NCBI GenBank assembly: GCA_963580285.1
Contig: OY757013.1
Span: 137,201,521 to 137,265,520 of the forward strand
Source of the DNA: Lucinisca nassula
Lineage: Eukaryota > Mollusca > Bivalvia > Lucinida > Lucinidae
Direction of reading: 5' to 3'
DNA length: 64,000 bases
Position numbers and translations under genes: made by a program. This document shows positions 43,931 to 54,310 of this stretch, piece by piece (positions within the stretch are counted from its first letter, which is position 1; every line of letters begins with the position of its first letter). A model generated the notes under the pieces. It was not told the DNA's origin. It made no database searches and saw nothing but the letters and a program-made list of their open reading frames with translations.

Positions 43931-45934
43931 CTTTGTCATGGGGAGCGGGGAGGAGGGGGCATTATGTTATGTTTTTTTATTATTATTTTTGACCGATCGT
44001 TAAGCACAGGTGGGCGAAAGCGGGAGTACACTGACTTTCCGTTGCAGAACAGAATGGTTCATTTGCTGGTCTTACGTCACCCATGAATTGAAGTGACAAT
44101 TTAATATACAACTATCATTTTAGACCGTTTTCACCCTTTCTATTCTATATTTACCTATGCAAACCGAGTATATCCAGATGTGACTGCTCAAAAGGAGCTG
44201 TCTCATTAAAATCAGCACTGCTATCCTGTTAATGGTTTGCAAATTAGTTAGGATGGACGTGTCCAAATTCAGGGATGAAAAGATCGAATAGAGGATCTTA
44301 GGTGAGTGTTCATATTAAACACACATATTAACTATTTGTTGAGGAAAATGGATAATATGCGAGACTTGGCAGAAAGTGTAATGAATTCAGTAAAACATGA
44401 GCACGAATGCAAAATTCTATTTATCATATGACATTTAAAAACGCATTTTGTTTTCCAAAAAAAATGTCAAAATTCCGCCATTAGTAAACGCTACGTCGCC
44501 AAGGACGTCTTACATGTAACATTATGGAGCGCATCTAATTAATATTAGTTCCTCTGTCATTACTGACAAAGACCAATCTGTGTGTTCTAAGATGGCTGAT
44601 GAGAACACTTCTATTGCTGAACTGTCTGTTACAGATAGAGCAACAGGTGCTAGAGGAAGACAGCTCTGTTGGTGATGCCTTAGCTCTTGCTTTGCGCTGT
44701 CCGCGTTTCTGCTCAGCTTCACTGATTCATTTTGCCTCGTATTCACTGGAACCCCACCTGATGAGACCTCGCCACGTTGCAATTTGTACCTACGACTCTG
44801 TTGGAATGTTGAAGTTGAGGGTGTCCTTGTAGCGCTTCTTCTGATCGCCATGGGGGTGTTTGCCCATTTCTAGTTCTCGATAGAGAATTTTCTTTGGCAA
44901 AATTTCGGTAACATGATCTGTCCATCTTAAATGTGCTAATTCCATACGAGTATGTACACTTTGCATCCCTGCCCTGCTCAGGAATTCCGTGTCTGGAATC
45001 CGGTCTTGCTACTTAATTTTTAAGACTTTTCTAAGACAGCTTGTATGGAAGTGATTCGGTCTTTTGGCGTGCCGTTGGTTAACTGTCCGTTTTCCACATG
45101 CATACAATAGTGTTGGCAGCACCAAAGCTCTTTCGACTTCCAATTTTGTGTCAAGTCTGATTCCACTTCGGTCACAGACACTACCACGAAGTCGGCCAAA
45201 TGCTGCACTAGCTTTGGCCATCCTGGCATTGACTTGCAATCTTTGACCTTTCACCGTGATGTCTGTCTGCTGATTGTGAGGTCATAGTTATCACAGGAGT
45301 CAAATACTTTATATATACCGTTTGCATCTTTTCTTCTGTTGGAGCACTTTTGCCATGTCATCTGCAAAGAGGAACTCATCTATCACCTTTGTCTGCACCT
45401 TTGATTTGGCTTTGCAAACTTCTGCGATTAAAAAGCTTCCAAACAAAGCGATACCTAATAGGTATGCTATTGTCACCATCCTGGAGAGCATCTATTAGCA
45501 TGGCAGAGAACATCATGCTGAATAGTCTTGGGGATAGCACACAGCCTTGCTTGTCTCCGTTTGTCACATGGAATGGATCTGAAAACTCATTTTGGACCAG
45601 TGCAAGCGTACTGTGTCAAATGCTTTGGTAAGGTCAACAAAGGTCATGTATAGGTCCATGCTCTATTCCTGGCATTTATCTTGAAGCTGCCTTACTGACG
45701 GTTCCATTGCCGTTTGAATAGGTGGATAATTGACGCATGCTCTTGAATTCTTGAAGTCTCGAAGGATGGCTACTTTTTTCCACTTTATGTGAAATAACTC
45801 TGTCATCGTCTTTGCAACTGGAGTACCTCAGCAGGTATTGCATCTGGTCCTGGGACCTTGCCAGATGCAAGAAGTTTTATTGCTTTCACTTTTTCAGTAA
45901 CGGTTGGGAACTTTTCAATCAGCAGATTACATTC

Positions 45935-46460
45935 AAACTGTTGTAGACCATTGATAGCATCAGCATTGATAGAGGAGGGCTGATTAAGAACACTTTCAAA
46001 GTGCTCAGTCCATCTTTTCAAGATAGCCTCTTTGTCCATAAGGAGACTAGTTCCGTCTGCACTGAGAAGAGGAGTGGTTCCTGAGCTCCATTATAAGCTG
46101 TCTTTGCAAGATTTAGTGGCTAACTGTTGATAGCATCATCATTGATAGAGGAGGGCTGATTAAGAACACTTTCAAAGTGCTCAGTCCATCTTATCAATAT
46201 AGCCCCTTTATCAATCAGGAGACGAGTTCCATCTGCGCTGAGAAGAGGAGTGGTCCCTAAGCTCCATAGAAACAACTATAAGCTGTCTTTGAGAAACGTC
46301 TTAAAAATTAGTGGCAGACTGTTGATAGCTTTCTCAGTGATAGAGGAGGGCCGATTAAGAACACTACCAAAGCGCTCATCCCATTTTTTCAAGATAGCCT
46401 CTTTGTTAGCCAGAAGACTAGTTCCATTTGCACTGAGAAGAGGGGTGGTTCCCAGAGCTC
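45935..46460 (-). repeat. tandem triplication inside the LINE linker region
   Basis: GATAGAGGAGGGC recurs at 45968, 46144 and 46339, and in each unit it is followed by GATTAAGAACACT and CTGAGAAGAGGAGTGGT or a close variant. The steps are 176 and 195 bp. All three encode the ILKRWTEHFESVLNQPSSI segment or its decayed form, so the LINE copy has three linkers in tandem. Confidence 0.8.
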
Positions 46461-46555
46461 TGGAGACCATAAACAGTCTTTAGTGCATCAAAGAACTTCT
46501 TCATATCATTTCTGTCTGCAAAGGACTAGCTTGCATCAGTCTTGTTGCTCAGCCA

Positions 46556-46797
46556 GGCCCCGGGGTTATAAAACGTTTTTCATGCTCAATGACTTGAGCA
46601 TGAAATTCATCCTGCTTATAAATTTTTAAAATGCCAACAATTGTTTGCATTTTAAAATTTATGAGCAGGATAAATGAAACTCTGCGCTGATCTGAGCAAG
46701 AAAAATGTCTAATGTGTTTGTATTTTAATAATCATGAGCATAACAAACATGCTCATCTGAAATGAGCATGAAAAAATGTTTTATAACCTCGGTGCCT
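46556..46797. mobile_element. foldback element inside the LINE
   Basis: GGGGTTATAAAACGTTTTTC at the left is mirrored by AAATGTTTTATAACCTCGG at the right. Inside are repeated inverted TCATGCTCA / TGAGCATGA motifs and an AATTTTTAAAATGCC hairpin. It interrupts LINE coding sequence, so it is younger than the LINE insertion or was carried with it. Confidence 0.7.
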
Positions 46798-47292
46798 GCA
46801 GGTGTCTTTCATGTTTCTGAGTCTTGTTTCGACTGACTTGCATGTATCTGAATAGGACACCTTATTTTCCGGTGCTTCTCTTTGAGGAGTCCCTGAATTT
46901 CCTCGTCATTCTCGACAAACTAGTCTTCATGTTTGCGAGATACTGGTCCTAGGGAATCCATTGCTGAAGACTGAACAGTGTCTCTGAAGACTGTCCAGTT
47001 CTCTTCTGGATCATCTTGACTGAATTTCGTTGTATCTAGTTTGCTTAGGATGTCATGAATGAAGGCTTGCCTCTTGCTGTCTTGTTTCTGCTTTGAGACA
47101 TCCAGTCACTTGGGTACTTTCTTGTCCTGTGATCGCCGTGCAGGCTGGATGTGTGTGGTGCGGACTGCCGGACAGATCACAGGCTTGTTGTCAATATCTA
47201 ACTAATATCTAGTGGATTATCGAATTTATTACATGGCGTTATATCATGCTCAGACTTGACGTCATATGATAAACTCGCAATATGCCTCGTTT

Positions 47293-47969
47293 GAGTTTCA
47301 TCTGGCATATGGCTTCTTTGTAGACGTGGAAATCCTGGCGAGTACTGGTCAGCATAATACAGCATAGTCCTTGTGAAACCAAACAAAGATCCTCGAAATT
47401 ATGTTGCCGAACTCCAATACACGAAAATTCATGCACACAACCAGCACCTGCCTGATTAAATTAATGGAATAAATGTATGCTTGGTGACAGGCTTGTCATG
47501 AAAAAATAAAGTTTACTTTTTTGTAGGTTTGTTTGTAATGATTGAACTGAAAGCTCGAAAAAGAAATTTCAGCTTCGTCTTCACATACTCGGCATAGCCT
47601 TATGTGTGACTTAATAATCTGAATTCTCGACTGAGATTAGTTGCTTTTGCCTCGATGAGATACATTACATAAAAATAGTCCCAGAGTATTGTTTTCTTTT
47701 CAGAATTAGTCTTTCTGTGCCAATTTTTATTCAATCCGTATAAAGTCTCGAAAAATGAAATATTTTGAAAGACGTTCCATGCCTGCAAAATTAATTTTCA
47801 AGAGTTCCTTTGGAATATGTTATGCATCGAACGAGCAGCGGCAGTGGAGTGACGCGGTCCAGTACCGGAAGTAGAAATGTAATGACATAAAAACTTGATT
47901 TTAAAAATTAACTTTCAAAAACAAAGCACTGACAGCACTGGTGGATCGATTGCCTCTGAGTGTGGCCTG
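47293..47969. other. unassigned sequence
   Basis: No repeat of this window and no recognised gene. Short frames on the minus strand at 47198-47436 and 47600-47788 are unassigned. Confidence 0.4.
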
Positions 47970-48252
47970 GGAAATATCCTGAAATGAGACTTGGTCGGGC
48001 CCCTCGGAGTAGTAACTGTTGGTTTTCTTTTGCTCCAGCAATTCTGTTGTTGTATGCTGTCGAGTCCTCAACCTTGTTTCATCTCTGTATTTTTTTTTAT
48101 TTTTTTTTTATTTGTATGTTCACGGAGATGTTACACTGATGAGTTAGGAAGCCTTCATGCGGACTAAACAAAATTAGTGTATTCCGTGACAGAGGTAAGG
48201 GCGAGGATTGTGTGGCCATGTAAACTCGATTTAAGCCCCCCCCCCCCCACCC
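47970..48252 (+). mobile_element. RE-A retroelement 3' region, copy 4
   Basis: Carries TTTTCTTTTGCTCCAGCA, TGCTGTCGAGTCCTCA, ACTGATGAGTTAGGAAGCC and the C tract at 48236-48248. It stops at the C tract, where a family O element begins, so its 3' half is missing. Confidence 0.7.
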
Positions 48253-48496
48253 CTTAAGGGGAATGGAAAGGCTTCAGGGGAGGCAACTCCTGCAAAATTA
48301 TTTTGTACCCCTTGTCAATAGGAGTCAACTCATAAAGGAACCATTTTGCTCCTGATGGAGCAATTTCTTTCCTATAAGCGTATAACCCTTTTTCAGTGGA
48401 ATACGGCTTATAGAAAAACGAACAGGAAGTCCCGCAAATTGTCTCCCTTTGCAAAATGGTGGAAAAATCTACCAGGTGTTCCCATTCCCATTAACT
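48253..48496. mobile_element. family O MITE, copy 3
   Basis: Starts TTAAGGGGAATGGAAAGGC and ends GTGTTCCCATTCCCATTAA. Central TTTGCTCCTGATGGAGCAA. It is fused directly to the RE-A C tract. Confidence 0.8.
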
Positions 48497-48539
48497 TCCA
48501 GTTTTAAGCACACAGTTGTGATCTGGGTCTATAGTATCG

Positions 48540-49149
48540 CCCCCGCTCATCGGGGCTTGAAGAAATAGGTGGGGTGCATGATGCTTCCACACAAAGCTGA
48601 AACCGACCGCACACGAATACTGGTAAACCGCTTACAGGATCTAAGCCTGCTCAGGCAATGCGGTACGAGTCGGACCGTCCATGCTTATAAACCCTATTGG
48701 TTTCATTGGGCGACAGGGCTTGAGATGCCATTTCATCTCAGTGTCGGGTAAAAATCCCAGAATACTGGAAGCAACGTCTCCAAAATGACCTATACAAGTT
48801 GTTTGTTTGTTTGATTTGAGGTTTAATGTCCCCATCAACACTGTAAAGGTCATTTTGGAGACGTTGCTTCCAATTTTGTGGGACTTTTACCCGACATTGA
48901 GAAGAAATGACATCTCAAGCCCTGTCGCCAAATGAAATCAATAGGGTTTATTAGCATGGACGGTCCGCCTCGCATCGCGGTTCCTGGACAGGCTTAGATC
49001 CTCTAAGCGGTTTACCAGTACTAGTGTGCGGGCCGGATTTAGCTCTGCGTGGAAGCATCAGGCAGCCAATATATTTCTTCAAGCCCCTATGGGCGGGGAC
49101 ATTGACCTATACAGTGTTGACGGGGACGTTAAACCTCAAACAAACAAAC
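48540..49149 (+). repeat. SINE-D copy 10, split by copy 11
   Basis: 48540-48795 holds the head and body and 49103-49149 holds the tail (TGACGGGGACGTTAAACC, CAAACAAACAAAC). TGACCTATACA is present at both borders of the insertion (48785-48795 and 49103-49113) and once in intact copies. Confidence 0.9.
48796..49102 (-). repeat. SINE-D copy 11, complete, inserted in copy 10
   Basis: 307 bp, bounded by the 11-bp target duplication TGACCTATACA. Its sense strand therefore starts ATGTCCCCGCCCATAGG and ends CAAACAAACAAACAACT. This fixes the element ends and shows a SINE-like duplication. On the sense strand TGGTAAACCGC and GGTGCGAGTC-like sequence in related copies could be box A and box B, but the promoter is not proven. 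Confidence 0.9.
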
Positions 49150-49280
49150 GGTTGTTTTTGCCCCAATACACGAGCCCAGTCCGTATTTTACTGGTACACA
49201 TCATTATGACATCACATGGATAAGAATTGTACGGCTATAAATAAAGGTTGTCGGGATATGCGAAAGTCAGGCGGGAGTCT

Positions 49281-49908
49281 ACGCATCCGGGAAGGGACAT
49301 GATTTTTTTTTTATTTTATAAGTTAGGCGCACAAGATAAAATCTTGTGCGAACAAGATATTATCTTGTGCGGACAACATATTATCTTGTGCGGATAAGAT
49401 ATTATCTTGTGCGCACAAGATAGAATCTTGTCCGCACAACATAATATCTTGTCCGCACAAGATATTATCTTGTGCGTACAACATATAATCTTGTGGAGAC
49501 AAGATATTATCTTGTCCGCACAAGATATTAAGTTGTGCGAACAAGATATTATCTTCTCCGCACAAGATAATATCGTGTCTGCACAACATAGATCTTGTGT
49601 GTGCATGATATTATCTTGTCCGCACAAGATATTATCTTGTCCGCACAACTTCCCAAGATCTATGTTGCGCAAACAAGATAATATGTTGTGCGAACAAGAT
49701 AATATCTTGTGCGCACAAGATAATATGTTGTGAAAAACAAGATCATATCGGGTCTGCACAAGATTCATATCTTGTCTGCACAAGATAATATCTTGTGTGC
49801 ACAAGATAATATGTTGTCCGAACAAGATAATATCTTGTCCGCACAACATATTATCTTGGGCCCACAACTTATAAAAAATAAAAAAACATGCCCCTTCCCG
49901 GGTTCCGT
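49281..49908. mobile_element. TIR element filled with a 21-bp palindromic minisatellite (copy 1)
   Basis: The left end ACGCATCCGGGAAGGGACATG and the complement of the right end, ACGGAACCCGGGAAGGGGC followed by ATG, are inverted repeats of about 40 bases that include T-rich stretches. Flanks GGGAGTCT (49273-49280) and AGGAGTCT (49909-49916) look like an 8-bp target duplication with one mismatch, as in hAT elements. The interior (49322-49870) is about 26 units of 21 bp, CTTGTGCGCACAAGATATTAT with variants. Each unit is itself palindromic. The long frames on both strands are heptapeptide repeats with no biological support. Confidence 0.8.
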
Positions 49909-49916
49909 AGGAGTCT

Positions 49917-50341
49917 CATTGACCAAAAAGTTATTTTCATGTGAGGTTGGCGGATGAATCTACATCAGATTGGAAAGGAAGAAGTATTAAGGGCTTTTTT
50001 CGAACAATAGAATAGAAGATTTAAGGGTTAGTTTTGAGGAACCCAATCTCGTGTTAAGTAGCGCCATAAAAGTTTGTCTTGAATAGAGCAATAATTTTGC
50101 TACAAGCAATGAAGTTAAAATCCTATTTCAGACAAATGCTGTTGAGACAAAATATTTTATCGCATTTTCATTCAAATGCCATTGAAGAACTTAATCATTC
50201 TGGAGACAATGACGTCATTCGTACTTGAAAATAATTTAAAATATTCCCCACAGATACGGAATGTCTCATAATATGAGTAGACCGTTTTGTCACCATTGCT
50301 GGCTGCCAAATGTGCTCATTGATTTACATACTGAAACAAAA
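49917..50341. other. unassigned sequence
   Basis: No repeat or gene recognised. Confidence 0.4.
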
Positions 50342-50547
50342 CAGTAAAACTCCTATATTAAGACCAACTTTGGGACTGTTCAAAAATGGTCTTGAAGACC
50401 ACTTTTGAACAGTCCCAAAGGTGGTCTCTGACCAGAGGACATTGTGCACAGGAAGCACGAAGAAAGTATAAGTGTATCCTACTAAATAAGCTTTTTAAAG
50501 CAAAATTAATCTTAATTTTATGTGGTCTTAATAGCTGAATTTCACTG
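50342..50547. mobile_element. family G mariner-type MITE, copy 5
   Basis: CAGTAAAACTCCTATATTAA at the left, AGCTGAATTTCACTG then TA at the right. The hairpin GGGACTGTTCAAAAATGG and its complement is nearly perfect. Confidence 0.8.
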
Positions 50548-50602
50548 TATGTCCAAAGTAATGATTTCAGCAAATCCTTCAGTCGGCCCCAGTTGTTCAG
50601 AT

Positions 50603-50956
50603 TTGTTTGTTTGTTTGTTTGATTTGATATTTAACGTCCCCGTCAACACTGTAAAGGTCTATCTATCTATCTATCTTCTTATACTGAGTCGGTCATATCT
50701 GGCCATTACCTCAGTTATTTTGGAGACGTTGCTTCCAATTTTGTGGGACTTTTACCCGACATTGACATCTCAGGCCCTGTCGCCCAATGAAACCAATAGG
50801 GTTTATTAGCATGTACGGTCCGCCTCGCACCGCGGTTCCTGGACAGGCTTAGATGCTCTAAGCTGTTTACCAGTACTAGTGTGCGGGCCAGATTCAGCTC
50901 TGCGTGGAAGCATCATGCAGCCCATATATTTCTTCAAGCCCCTATGGGCGGGGGCT
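50603..50956 (-). repeat. SINE-D copy 12 with internal insertion
   Basis: A (CTAT)n tract plus TCTTATACTGAGTCGG and ATCTGGCCATTACC (about 50658-50712) interrupts the GTAAAGGTCATTTTGG segment of the consensus. Confidence 0.85.
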
Positions 50957-51004
50957 TCCAGTAGTTCAGCTAAATGCTCGTATGACAGCATTACGATATC
51001 ATAG

Positions 51005-51162
51005 TGGCGACAGGGCTTGGGGTGTCATTTTATTTCAATGTCGGGTAAAAGTCTAACAAAACTGGAAACAGCGTCTCCAAAATTACCTAGAACAGTTACT
51101 CGCTAGAAAAGGTAACAGTTTTGACCGGACGTTAAACCTCAGTTCAAACAAGCAAACAAACA
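51005..51162 (+). repeat. SINE-D copy 13, tail half
   Basis: Starts inside the body (CGACAGGGCTTG) and keeps the tail (ACGTTAAACCTC, CAAACAAACAA). A CAGTTACTCGCTAGAAAAGG insertion separates two tail-side pieces. Confidence 0.75.
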
Positions 51163-51214
51163 ATATCCTAGCCGTGTGCATAACATTAACATTAGCATTA
51201 ACAGTTATTATTCT

Positions 51215-51631
51215 GATGATAAAGTTTGATACTTTGTATTTTAACCCAAACATATAGGTTGCTGTTGCTCGTTAGAACCGCCTCAATGAGTACCAACAAA
51301 CTATGGCTTGGAACAGAAATAAGAAAAATGGTGAATACCACTTTAAACTCCAGGGGCTAGTTGTTCAAAATTAACGAATGGTTAAAACTTTGATCATTTA
51401 TTATGGCAAATATGCTGATATTTTTGCTGAAAAAAATTGTTGTCGCAAAAGCTGCTCACATTTTTCAGCAAAAATACCAAAAATGTAAATATTAAACTCG
51501 CTAGAACAGTTAACAATATGACCACAAACGGGCTGGTTAAGCTAACGATGCTTTGAACAACTAGTCCTTGTTGTCTCTATATAATTTGGGGTTTAAAGGG
51601 TGTTCGTTTCACGGACTTGCTAACGTGATGG
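51215..51631. mobile_element. family C copy 7, hosting family N
   Basis: Core remnants CATATAGGTTGCTG, GCTCGTTAGAACCGCC and GAGTACCAACAAACTATG lie to the left. TTTGGGGTTTAAAGGGTG and CACGGACTTGCTAACGTGATG lie to the right. The family N element 51356-51567 sits between. Confidence 0.65.
51356..51567. mobile_element. family N MITE, inside family C copy 7
   Basis: Starts GGGGCTAGTTGTTCAAAA and ends TAAGCTAACGATGCTTTGAA then CAACTAGTCC, inverted ends. The centre has AAAGCTGCTCACATTTTTC and TTTTGCTGAAAAA motifs shared with 56453-56757. Confidence 0.75.
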
Positions 51632-51924
51632 GTAATCAGGAGTTTGCGAGCTCGATATCTGACAGATCGACAACATTCATTCGTGGGGATTGATCATGCA
51701 GTCTTTTCTTCAGTCATTCTCTCCCTTCCGCTGATTCACTGGCGAAAGAGTATGGCACTGTACTGCTTAAACGCTCGGCCCAAGAAAAACGTCAACCGTT
51801 AGGCTATAAAACAACATATATTTTTGTCTGAAAATGGAGACCCATTTAAGATATAGGTACTCTAGAATCTTGCAAGAGTGTTCCTCTCATTTGAGTCCGT
51901 GCATAATAAAACATACAATAAGCC

Positions 51925-52005
51925 CAGTGCATCCAGCGAACAACTAAGATCAGCCTGCGCACCCACGCAGTCTGATCAGAGTGGTCGCTAGTAGCATGAT
52001 CCTTT
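51925..52005. repeat. family E-like fragment
   Basis: AGATCAGCCTGCGCACCC, CAGTCTGATCAGAGTGGTCG. Similar fragments occur at 54400-54425, 59228-59315 and 59565-59625. Confidence 0.5.
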
Positions 52006-52051
52006 GTCACTGATTCAAACACTTGCCAGCATTTGTTGTTGTTTTTTAGGT

Positions 52052-52281
52052 TTCAACCCATTTTGTGCCGGAAACCCCAAAACGAGTACCCTGGCAAACA
52101 GTGTAGACCCGGATCAGACTCCGCAGAACGCGGTGTCTGATCAGGGCCTACACTGTTTGCAAAAAGTTCAGCCATTTTCCAAATAAATTTTGAAGAAAAC
52201 AACCTGACACCCCTAAATTTTGAAATGGACTCCTGCTCTATATATAAGGTGGAAGATTCCATTTGGTACAAAAAAGGTTAA
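52052..52281. mobile_element. family F foldback MITE, variant 2, copy 2
   Basis: Nearly identical to 8308-8537. Hairpin at 52094-52160. Confidence 0.8.
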
Positions 52282-52475
52282 GTCCCCGTCAATACTATAT
52301 AGACCATTTAGGATCGTTTCTTCCGTTTATGTGGGACGTTTACCCGACACTCAGATGAAATGACATCTCTAGTCCCACCACCCAAAGAAACCGCTATGGT
52401 TTAAGGGATGGGCTGACTTGCACCAGTTTTCCTGGGCAGGCTCAGGCCCTCTAGGCGGTTTACCAGAGTTGCCAG
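52278..52475 (-). repeat. SINE-D copy 14, truncated
   Basis: Body only, from TAAGTCCCCGTCAATAC to GCGGTTTACCAGA. Diverged. It lacks both tail and head. Confidence 0.7.
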
Positions 52476-52525
52476 TTTATACCTAAAAAGTGAGGATTAC
52501 AGGGGTTTTCATTATTTGCATTATA

Positions 52526-52872
52526 CAGTCGAACTTCAATGGCTCGAACAACTTTAGGTCCTCGAAAATCTGTTCGAGTCAGGGGTAGTTCGAGCTACTG
52601 AGGTTACTGTCAGGAGGCATAACGAGATCCTTTTTCGACATCTTTTCGGTGTTCTATAATGAATATGTATGCTGTGTGTACTCATTAGAATCGCCTCATC
52701 GAGGCGATTCTAATGAGTACACACAGCATACATTTGCAAGATAAAAGACTAAAATTTCCTTAATTATCCCCCACTTTTTCTAATGTAGAGGATTTTGCTA
52801 GGGGCTCAAGAATGGGTTCGACACATCCATGGTAAACGAGCCATCGGTGTTCGAGCCAACGAAGTTCTACTG
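52526..52872. mobile_element. family U mariner-type MITE, copy 1
   Basis: 347 bp, flanked by TA on both sides. It starts CAGTCGAACTTCAATGGC and ends with GAAGTTCTACTG, inverted ends. The centre is the TGTGTACTCATTAGAATCGC hairpin (about 52671-52731). No transposase. It is a deletion derivative or foldback of a Tc1/mariner element. Confidence 0.9.
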
Positions 52873-52959
52873 TATGTACATATGTTTTCCATCGTATGAT
52901 CTTGGTCTGTATTGTTTTCCCAATCCTTTTTTGTGGAGAGGTCGGGTATATGCATGTCT

Positions 52960-53605
52960 TGCTGAAACCTTGCTCATGTCGTTGTGTGAGGCAAAGGTGA
53001 CGTGTAGCTTGCGTCACTGGGGCGTCCAACTGATATTGGCTTACAGTTCGGCAAGGCATGTTGTCCTACAGCAGGTAAGGGTAGAGGGGGAGTATTGTAA
53101 TTTCTTCTATTTCTACACTTCCATTCATTTTACTCGTTCTTCTCTGTCCGTCACTTTCATCTTCTCTGCTATCTCTTCTACAGTAGAACTTCGATGGCTC
53201 GAACACCGATGGCTCGTTTACCATGGATGTGTCGAACCCATTCTTGAGCCCCTAGCGAAATCCTCTACATAAGAAATAGTGGGGAATAATTAAGGAGATT
53301 TTAGTTTTTTATCTTGCAAATGTATGCTGTGTGTATTCATTAGATTCGCCTCGATGCGGCGATTCTAATGAGTACACAAAGCATACATATTCAATATAAA
53401 ACACCGAAAAGATGTCTAAAAGTATCTCGTTATGGCTCCTGGCAGTAACCTCAGTGGCTCGAACTACCCCTGTCTCGAACAGATTTTCGAGGTCCCAAAG
53501 GTGTTCGAGCCATTGAAGTTCGACTGTATATCTTTTCTACCGTTATCTGGGAGACGCCACAAAATGACCAACAATGGTTGACGTGTCGTTGAACCCAAAA
53601 CAATC
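52960..53605 (+). repeat. family B copy 2, split by family U
   Basis: GGCGTCCAACTGATATTGGC to ATCTCTTCTA, then the U element, then TATCTTTTCTACCG through CCACAAAATGACCAACAATG and GGTTGACGTG to AACAATCAATCA. The last part looks like a LINE 3' end with a CAAT tail. Confidence 0.75.
53181..53526. mobile_element. family U mariner-type MITE, copy 2
   Basis: 346 bp, TA on both sides, inverted relative to copy 1. The uninterrupted family B sequence at 3595-3848 confirms the empty site. Confidence 0.9.
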
Positions 53606-54081
53606 AATCAGTTTGAAACTCAACAAGACGTGGGCGGCTCCTCAGCTATTTTCCTCACGAAAGAACTCAAAGCGCTTTAATTTTATTATCGGAACCTGAC
53701 AGAGAATTAATCCAAACAATAAATTCAAGGCGATGCAAGAGAAAATAGAAAACAATAACTCTTCGCGCATTGATTTAGCAGTTTAAGGTCTGAGATGATC
53801 TCGGCAACTTTTTTATAGTCCAATCTGACGTCAACGCTAAGTGTGATCGATGGCGCGTTTAATGTTAAAATTAATGCAAAAAGTGTGTTTAATGCGGTGC
53901 AATGGAAGTATGCCTTGTAAATTTTGTACGCCAAGCTAAGCCAGCTTAGCACTGAATTACTTGTTTCCATGACTAAATAGGCCAAGCCAAGTGAAAAAGC
54001 GTCTCGCTTAGACTCAAATCAGCCTGCATACCAACTCAGAATATATCCTTAAAATTTTCCTGGTTGCATGAAAAAACTTAG
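53606..54081. other. unassigned sequence
   Basis: No repeat of this window. The 86-codon minus-strand frame 53725-53985 is unrecognised. Confidence 0.4.
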
Positions 54082-54310
54082 CATCACGTAATAAAGTCCG
54101 TGAAATGTCTAATGCTACCCCAACCCCCTAAAGCCCACTTTATATAGAGAAAACTGGGGTTCAAGGGAGTATACGTTACTTACTCTTAGTTTTGCTCCAA
54201 GATATAAGTTGTGGGTGCTCGTTAGAACCGCCTCAATGAGGCGGTTCTAACGAGAACCCACAGCCTATGCTCGCAGTATCAATACGATAAATGTTGATTT
54301 CATACGAAAA
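54082..54310. mobile_element. family C foldback element, copy 8
   Basis: CATCACGTAATAAAGTCCG at the left. The core hairpin GTGCTCGTTAGAACCGCCTC and its complement is well kept. The right end is eroded (TCATACGAAAAG). Confidence 0.7.

Larger units (their letters stand above)
44540..47193 (-). mobile_element. 5'-truncated LINE (RTE-like?) inserted in family H
   Basis: The minus strand encodes, from high to low coordinates: a linker, ILKRWTEHFESVLNQPSSI and SGKVPGPDAIPAEVLQ (46039-45810), TNGDKQGCVLSPRLFSMMFS (45567-45505), FLFADDMA with the catalytic FADD at 45368-45357, MAKASAAFGRLRGSVCDRSG and LPTLLYACGKRTV (45230-45080), and a tail with KKILYRELEMGKHPHGDQKK (about 44900-44850). The endonuclease is absent. 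Frameshifts separate the pieces. The protein pattern is that of the APE-type LINE proteins often annotated as craniofacial development protein 2-like. The RTE assignment is tentative. Confidence 0.75.
44289..47292. mobile_element. family H copy 3, split by a LINE
   Basis: 44289-44543 carries the left part (GAGGATCTTAGGTGAGTG to AGCGCATCTAATTAATA). 47194-47292 carries the right part (ATCTAACTAATATCTAGTGG to GACGTCATATGATAAA). The 2.65 kb between is the minus-strand LINE. ATCTAATTAATAT and ATCTAACTAATAT at the two borders are the target duplication. The hairpin arm is partly deleted in this copy. Confidence 0.8.

Noticed and set aside
44750..44775. Another CTGATGA possibly belonging to a hammerhead
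   Set aside because: No GAAA core at the right distance and no stem II. It lies in LINE coding sequence. Other CTGATGA occurrences (26519, 29018, 38105, 48135) also lack the second core half.
49316..49867. Long open frames on both strands (183 and 108 codons), and a CRISPR-like look of the array
   Set aside because: The frames exist because the 21-bp unit is a multiple of three. They are heptapeptide repeats (such as CAQDNIL) on both strands at once. The units are contiguous palindromes without unique spacers, and the element has TIRs, so it is not a CRISPR array.
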